From Mytilus edulis (Eukaryota; Mollusca; Bivalvia; Mytilida; Mytilidae): a DNA stretch of 64,000 bases. The translations under genes and the position numbers were made by a program. The notes below the pieces were generated by a model. The model saw only the letters and a list, made by a program, of their open reading frames with translations, was not told where the DNA came from and did no database searches. Location of the stretch: the NCBI RefSeq assembly GCF_963676685.1, contig NC_092348.1, forward strand, positions 24,403,386 to 24,467,385. The letters are read 5' to 3'. Below, in pieces: positions 60,633 through 64,000 of the stretch (position 1 is its first letter; each line of letters opens with the position of its first letter).

Positions 60633-60802
60633 TTAGTCTATATAGAATCGACCACACTACTCCATTGCAAATTAATAATGGCATCGGTCACGTGCTATAT
60701 GACTTCACTCTTCATGCATGAGGCACCATAAGGTGCACGCGTGAAAAATAGTTTTGTGTGTATAAAACCAATTTATTAAGGTGAACCTATATAAATAACC
60801 AT
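60633..60802. repeat. Split direct repeat A1 of the Ngaro-like element
   Basis: 170 bases matching 54940-55109. It lies 5' of gag in coding orientation, with an 81-base leader between the repeat and the gag ATG. The right border is taken where similarity ends (aataaccat). Confidence 0.93.
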
Positions 60803-62430
60803 AAATCACACGTGCCGTTTATACAGTTTTTAAAATGTAAAACAAAAAAATTCAAGATAATAAGTTTGATCAACCATTTCTAAAAAAGTAGGCCTTGGTA
60901 TGTTGGAAATTCGCGCTGAAGGTAAATAACCTGATTAATTGTACGAAAAGAATTTATAATTTACTAAGTACTTTTGTACTGGCATGAAAATATGGATAAC
61001 TTTATTCTACTATATATATTCTTTGTAAATATATTTCACATATTTCAAATAATAAATCTGTCTTTCTTTAATTTAAAGAAAGCTGAAACTGTGTAATAAT
61101 TTAACATTTTTTATATCTACATGAATCTTTAGTTCATTTAATTAATTTTATATTTTAGTGTGAAGGGACACCAAACTATTTTTTATTTTACTTTGCATTG
61201 TTCTTAGTTGGAGCTCTTCTTGAAAATTAGTTGCACTTAAACTGTAGGCAATCCTCTCTTAAAGAAATAAAGCATTAAAGTTAATAACAAGATTAATTAT
61301 ACGAATGGAATTTATAATTCACTAAATACTTCTGTACTGACATTAAAAACAGATATTATTGTGTTGACATTTGCTGCAATAACTTAAGCCTTACTTGTAG
61401 CATATTATTATTTCGAATTAGGGAATGCACCCCTTTTATACATACCTCTGATTTGTTGTCCAGATTTGTTTATGGTCACTTTAGGATTTTTGTATCCCGG
61501 ATAATTTGCCTAAACAGCATTCAAATCACCAGTATACTTGAATAATAGATGTTCTTGGTTAAATCTCAATAAAACAACTGCTGAACGACACAGAAACTCT
61601 ATAACATTATGATTTTGACTTGTAGTCTCAAACAATAGAATTGAGAATTTTAATCTTTCGCAGATTTTCGCAGAAAGAAAATGGTAGATATGTAGCTGGA
61701 TACAGTAATACGTCTAGTTCACAGTAAGATAATCTGTTTGTTGAAGCAGTTAGGTGGTGGTAATGTGTGAACACGCCGCGTGTTTAAGCATTGCTACCAC
61801 CCCGGCAGGGAGATTGTCTAAAATATTTTGAAACGTGAATAATAAACGACCTTAATGATGAACTGAGAGGTTCGCCATGGGATTAAGCAAATATCCACTG
61901 GATAAATAAATCAATAGTAGTATACCGCTGTTCAAAAGTCATGACTCGATTTAACTGAAACAAACTCGAGTCACAAACCAAAACTGAGAGAAAAACATCA
62001 ACTACAGTGCTATACATTGGTTAGCTAGGCGATACGCTATCCAGTGGTTGTGCAATATAAAATTAACCACTGGATGGCTTTCAACATATTTGTTTTTTAC
62101 TGTCCAGTGAATAACTTTATCTGACGTTTTTAGCAATTCGCTCTGTTAATTTTTTTTACGAGGTCTTTTATAGCTGCATGACTATGCGGTATAATAAGTT
62201 GTGCTCAAAGCCGTACTGTTACATTTATTTCTAACTTCTCCACATATGATATCTGGTGGAATAATTGTATGTGTTGTGCAATGTCATGCTCATGAAAATG
62301 ATCATTATATTCAATATTACGAACAATAAGTGAAAGCAAAAACAAAAGCTTATATTATAGCATGGACTCCTGTTGCAGCTGTATATCTTATTTTATATTT
62401 GTACATATAAAAATATTTGTACATATAAAA
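60803..62430. other. Intergenic region, no gene seen
   Basis: AT-rich sequence with a pair of related fragments near 60925-60985 and 61285-61345 (attaattgtacgaa / attaattatacgaa with ttctgtactgacat-like continuation), an R5 fragment at 61915-62005 and the hairpin described separately. No exon recognised. Confidence 0.5.
61753..61801. other. Stable 49-base hairpin
   Basis: A 13-base outer stem (ggtggtggtaatg with cattgctaccacc, pairing fully if G-U pairs are allowed) and a 6-base inner stem (aacacg with cgtgtt) are separated by a 4x4 internal loop and closed by a three-base loop. It is too short for a typical pre-miRNA; function unknown. Confidence 0.5.
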
Positions 62431-62585
62431 AAGAAGATGTGGTATGATGCCAATGAGACAACTTTCCGCAAGAGACGAAAATGACACAGAAATTAACAAC
62501 TATAGGTCACCGGACGGCCTTCAACAATGAACAAAGCCCATACAGCATAGTCAGTTGTAAAAGGCCCCGAAATTACAATGTAAAA
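62431..62585 (+). repeat. Repeat family R1, plus orientation, diverged
   Basis: It contains gaagatgtggtatgatgcca, acggccttcaacaatgaaca and aaaggccccgaaatta. Confidence 0.7.
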
Positions 62586-64000
62586 CATGTAGGTTTATAA
62601 ATTTTTGTTCAATAATAGACTATGTTTTTGTATAGCATTTATGAAGGATACTTACTGTTTTAAGACATATTTTGTTGTTCAAAAAATGATAAATTACTAT
62701 ATTTTGTTATGTTTTTATCGTCGCTGTAGTAGACACATGCTTAACAGATAGTTAATTAAAGAATGATTTGATAAGAAATGAATGTATTATAATTCAAAAG
62801 ATTTGTGATAACCATTTTGATACATGGCAGATGTTATTAAAAAATCTGTGACATCTCAAAATTTCCCCGTCTTCTCTCAGTTATTGGAATAACTACAGCT
62901 ACAAAAAGACGTGCACTACAAATAGATGTCGGAAAAGCACTTATTTCAATACTGACGGTATAAATATAACAAAATCACAAAATTAAAACAAAACACGTCT
63001 GAGAAATTCAATGCCAGCACGTTTGAAAGACAGCACGAGAAGAGTCTGTCGATATGAACCACCAACAGTATAGTAAAACATGCCCTGGTTCAATCTGGGA
63101 ACAGCATACGGGTCATTATCAAAAAAACATACAAAACTATGTTATTGAGTATTTTTAAGTCACCGACATGAAAATGTACCAAAATAATATTTGAATATGT
63201 TAGATATAAACGTTTTGTGATACACTTTATTCAGTTTACAGCATGAAATATTATAAAAACATCCTTAATATTTTCTTAAACCCTTGAATATAGCAATAAT
63301 TTACTGTTATTTTTCACTAGAAATTCTTTCCGACCTGAAATAGGACTATAACTCATATCATTTGTATTAGTATTTATCACTATATATTGCATTTTGATAC
63401 ATTCAAACATTTTTTTATGATTTGGGAGGTGTATATGTAACAGCCACTACGTCCCGTCAGTTACTTTGTTCCGGCGGAACTTTTCATCTAGTTATTTCGT
63501 TCCGATCGACCTTTCCAACTAGTTGTTTTATTCCGAGTGCAGTCGAAAAGTTCCAGAAAAAAGTAGCTTGTTGAAATATCCCGGAACAATGTAGCTAGTT
63601 GAATATTTCTGGCTGAACAGAACAACTAGTTAATTCGGTCAGAATGTTACCTTAATAACGGCATAAGTTTTAATTTATTGTTATTATCGACTCCTAGGAG
63701 TCGATATTAAGAATTGAACGATGGACAGTTAGTGCGTGAATTTGTCTTGCTACCTGATTGGAAGATATTACGAGACGTGAATAATCAAAGTTTATTGATT
63801 GGTTAGGACAATCCAAACCTAGTAAATGAACTTTAATCCCGTAGAGTATCGGATTTGTCCTTTCTATTTTAGCAATTAGATTTTGCCTGGTCATTAATCA
63901 TGCATATTCATGATATTGGTACACAGGTAACTTTTATCTATAAATAGTCGAATCTTCTGGAGTTTCGTAAACAACAACGTTAAATGATATATACTACTTC
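62586..64000. other. Intergenic right end, no gene seen
   Basis: AT-rich DNA. Between about 63445 and 63640 the motif gttccg or its complement and ctagtt occur repeatedly in both orientations, suggesting a worn element. A 22-base perfect palindrome (63685-63706, centred on cctagg) lies just beyond. No coding frame is supported. Confidence 0.45.

Larger units (their letters stand above)
54345..60802 (-). mobile_element. Ngaro/PAT-type tyrosine-recombinase retrotransposon, apparently full length
   Basis: The 6.46-kb element reads right to left. A first 170-base repeat (60633-60802) is followed by gag, RT-RNase H and tyrosine recombinase frames, then a 499-base repeat (55109-55607), the second 170-base repeat (54940-55109), a 96-base unique spacer, and the second 499-base repeat (54345-54843). 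This A1-ORFs-B1-A2-B2 order of split direct repeats is the known hallmark of Ngaro and PAT elements in the DIRS order. These elements integrate with a tyrosine recombinase and leave no target duplication; none is seen here. The two 499-base copies appear identical, and all catalytic residues are present, so the insertion is probably recent. No methyltransferase-like domain typical of DIRS1 was found, which favours Ngaro. Confidence 0.92.

Noticed and set aside
1-64000. tRNA, rRNA or other known RNA genes
   Set aside because: No cloverleaf with matching acceptor stem and A/B boxes, and no rRNA-like sequence, was recognised by eye. A tRNAscan or Infernal run would be decisive.

Overview
The window looks like nuclear DNA of a bivalve mollusc, most likely a mussel (Mytilidae). 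This is inferred from AT-rich sequence, kilobase introns with GT/AG borders, many diverged short interspersed repeats resembling those common in mussel genomes, secreted and membrane CUB/LDLa proteins, a single-exon GPCR and a tyrosine-recombinase retrotransposon. No bacterial, organellar or CRISPR features were seen.

Left part (1-28.5 kb): three related CUB-LDLa-transmembrane genes. Gene A (+, 1727-4589) is the 3' part of a gene whose start lies outside the window or was not found. Gene B (-, 8715-17942, six exons, 526 aa) and gene C (+, 19038-28305, five exons, 248 aa) are complete and are transcribed away from each other from a shared 1.1-kb spacer. Their first exons are both 79 bp with a phase-1 donor, and all internal introns of B and C are phase 1. 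The extracellular layouts match, but the cytoplasmic tails differ completely: about 17 residues and basic in C, about 80 residues and Ser/Pro-rich in A, and more than 200 residues with a Cys-rich juxtamembrane stretch in B.

Middle part (28.5-43.4 kb): mostly repeats, plus two copies of a small secreted six-cysteine protein gene on the minus strand. Copy D (33332-34814) has a signal-peptide exon, a TATA box and a 29-bp tandem repeat in its promoter. Copy E (40834-41232) keeps an open second exon, but its splice acceptor is changed and no first exon was found. A 38-bp minisatellite of about 32 units (42130-43337) lies 0.9 kb upstream of E. A pair of roughly 305-bp direct repeats lies at 36.1 and 37.8 kb.

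Right part (43.4-64 kb): intergenic repeats, an intact single-exon class A GPCR (52550-53569, +), and an apparently full-length Ngaro/PAT-type tyrosine-recombinase retrotransposon (54345-60802, coding on the minus strand). That element has gag, RT-RNase H and recombinase frames and the diagnostic split direct repeats. Its two 499-bp repeats look identical by eye, which suggests recent insertion. Nothing coding was found from 60.8 kb to the end.

Exon borders were placed by reading splice motifs and reading frame by hand. No similarity search was possible.
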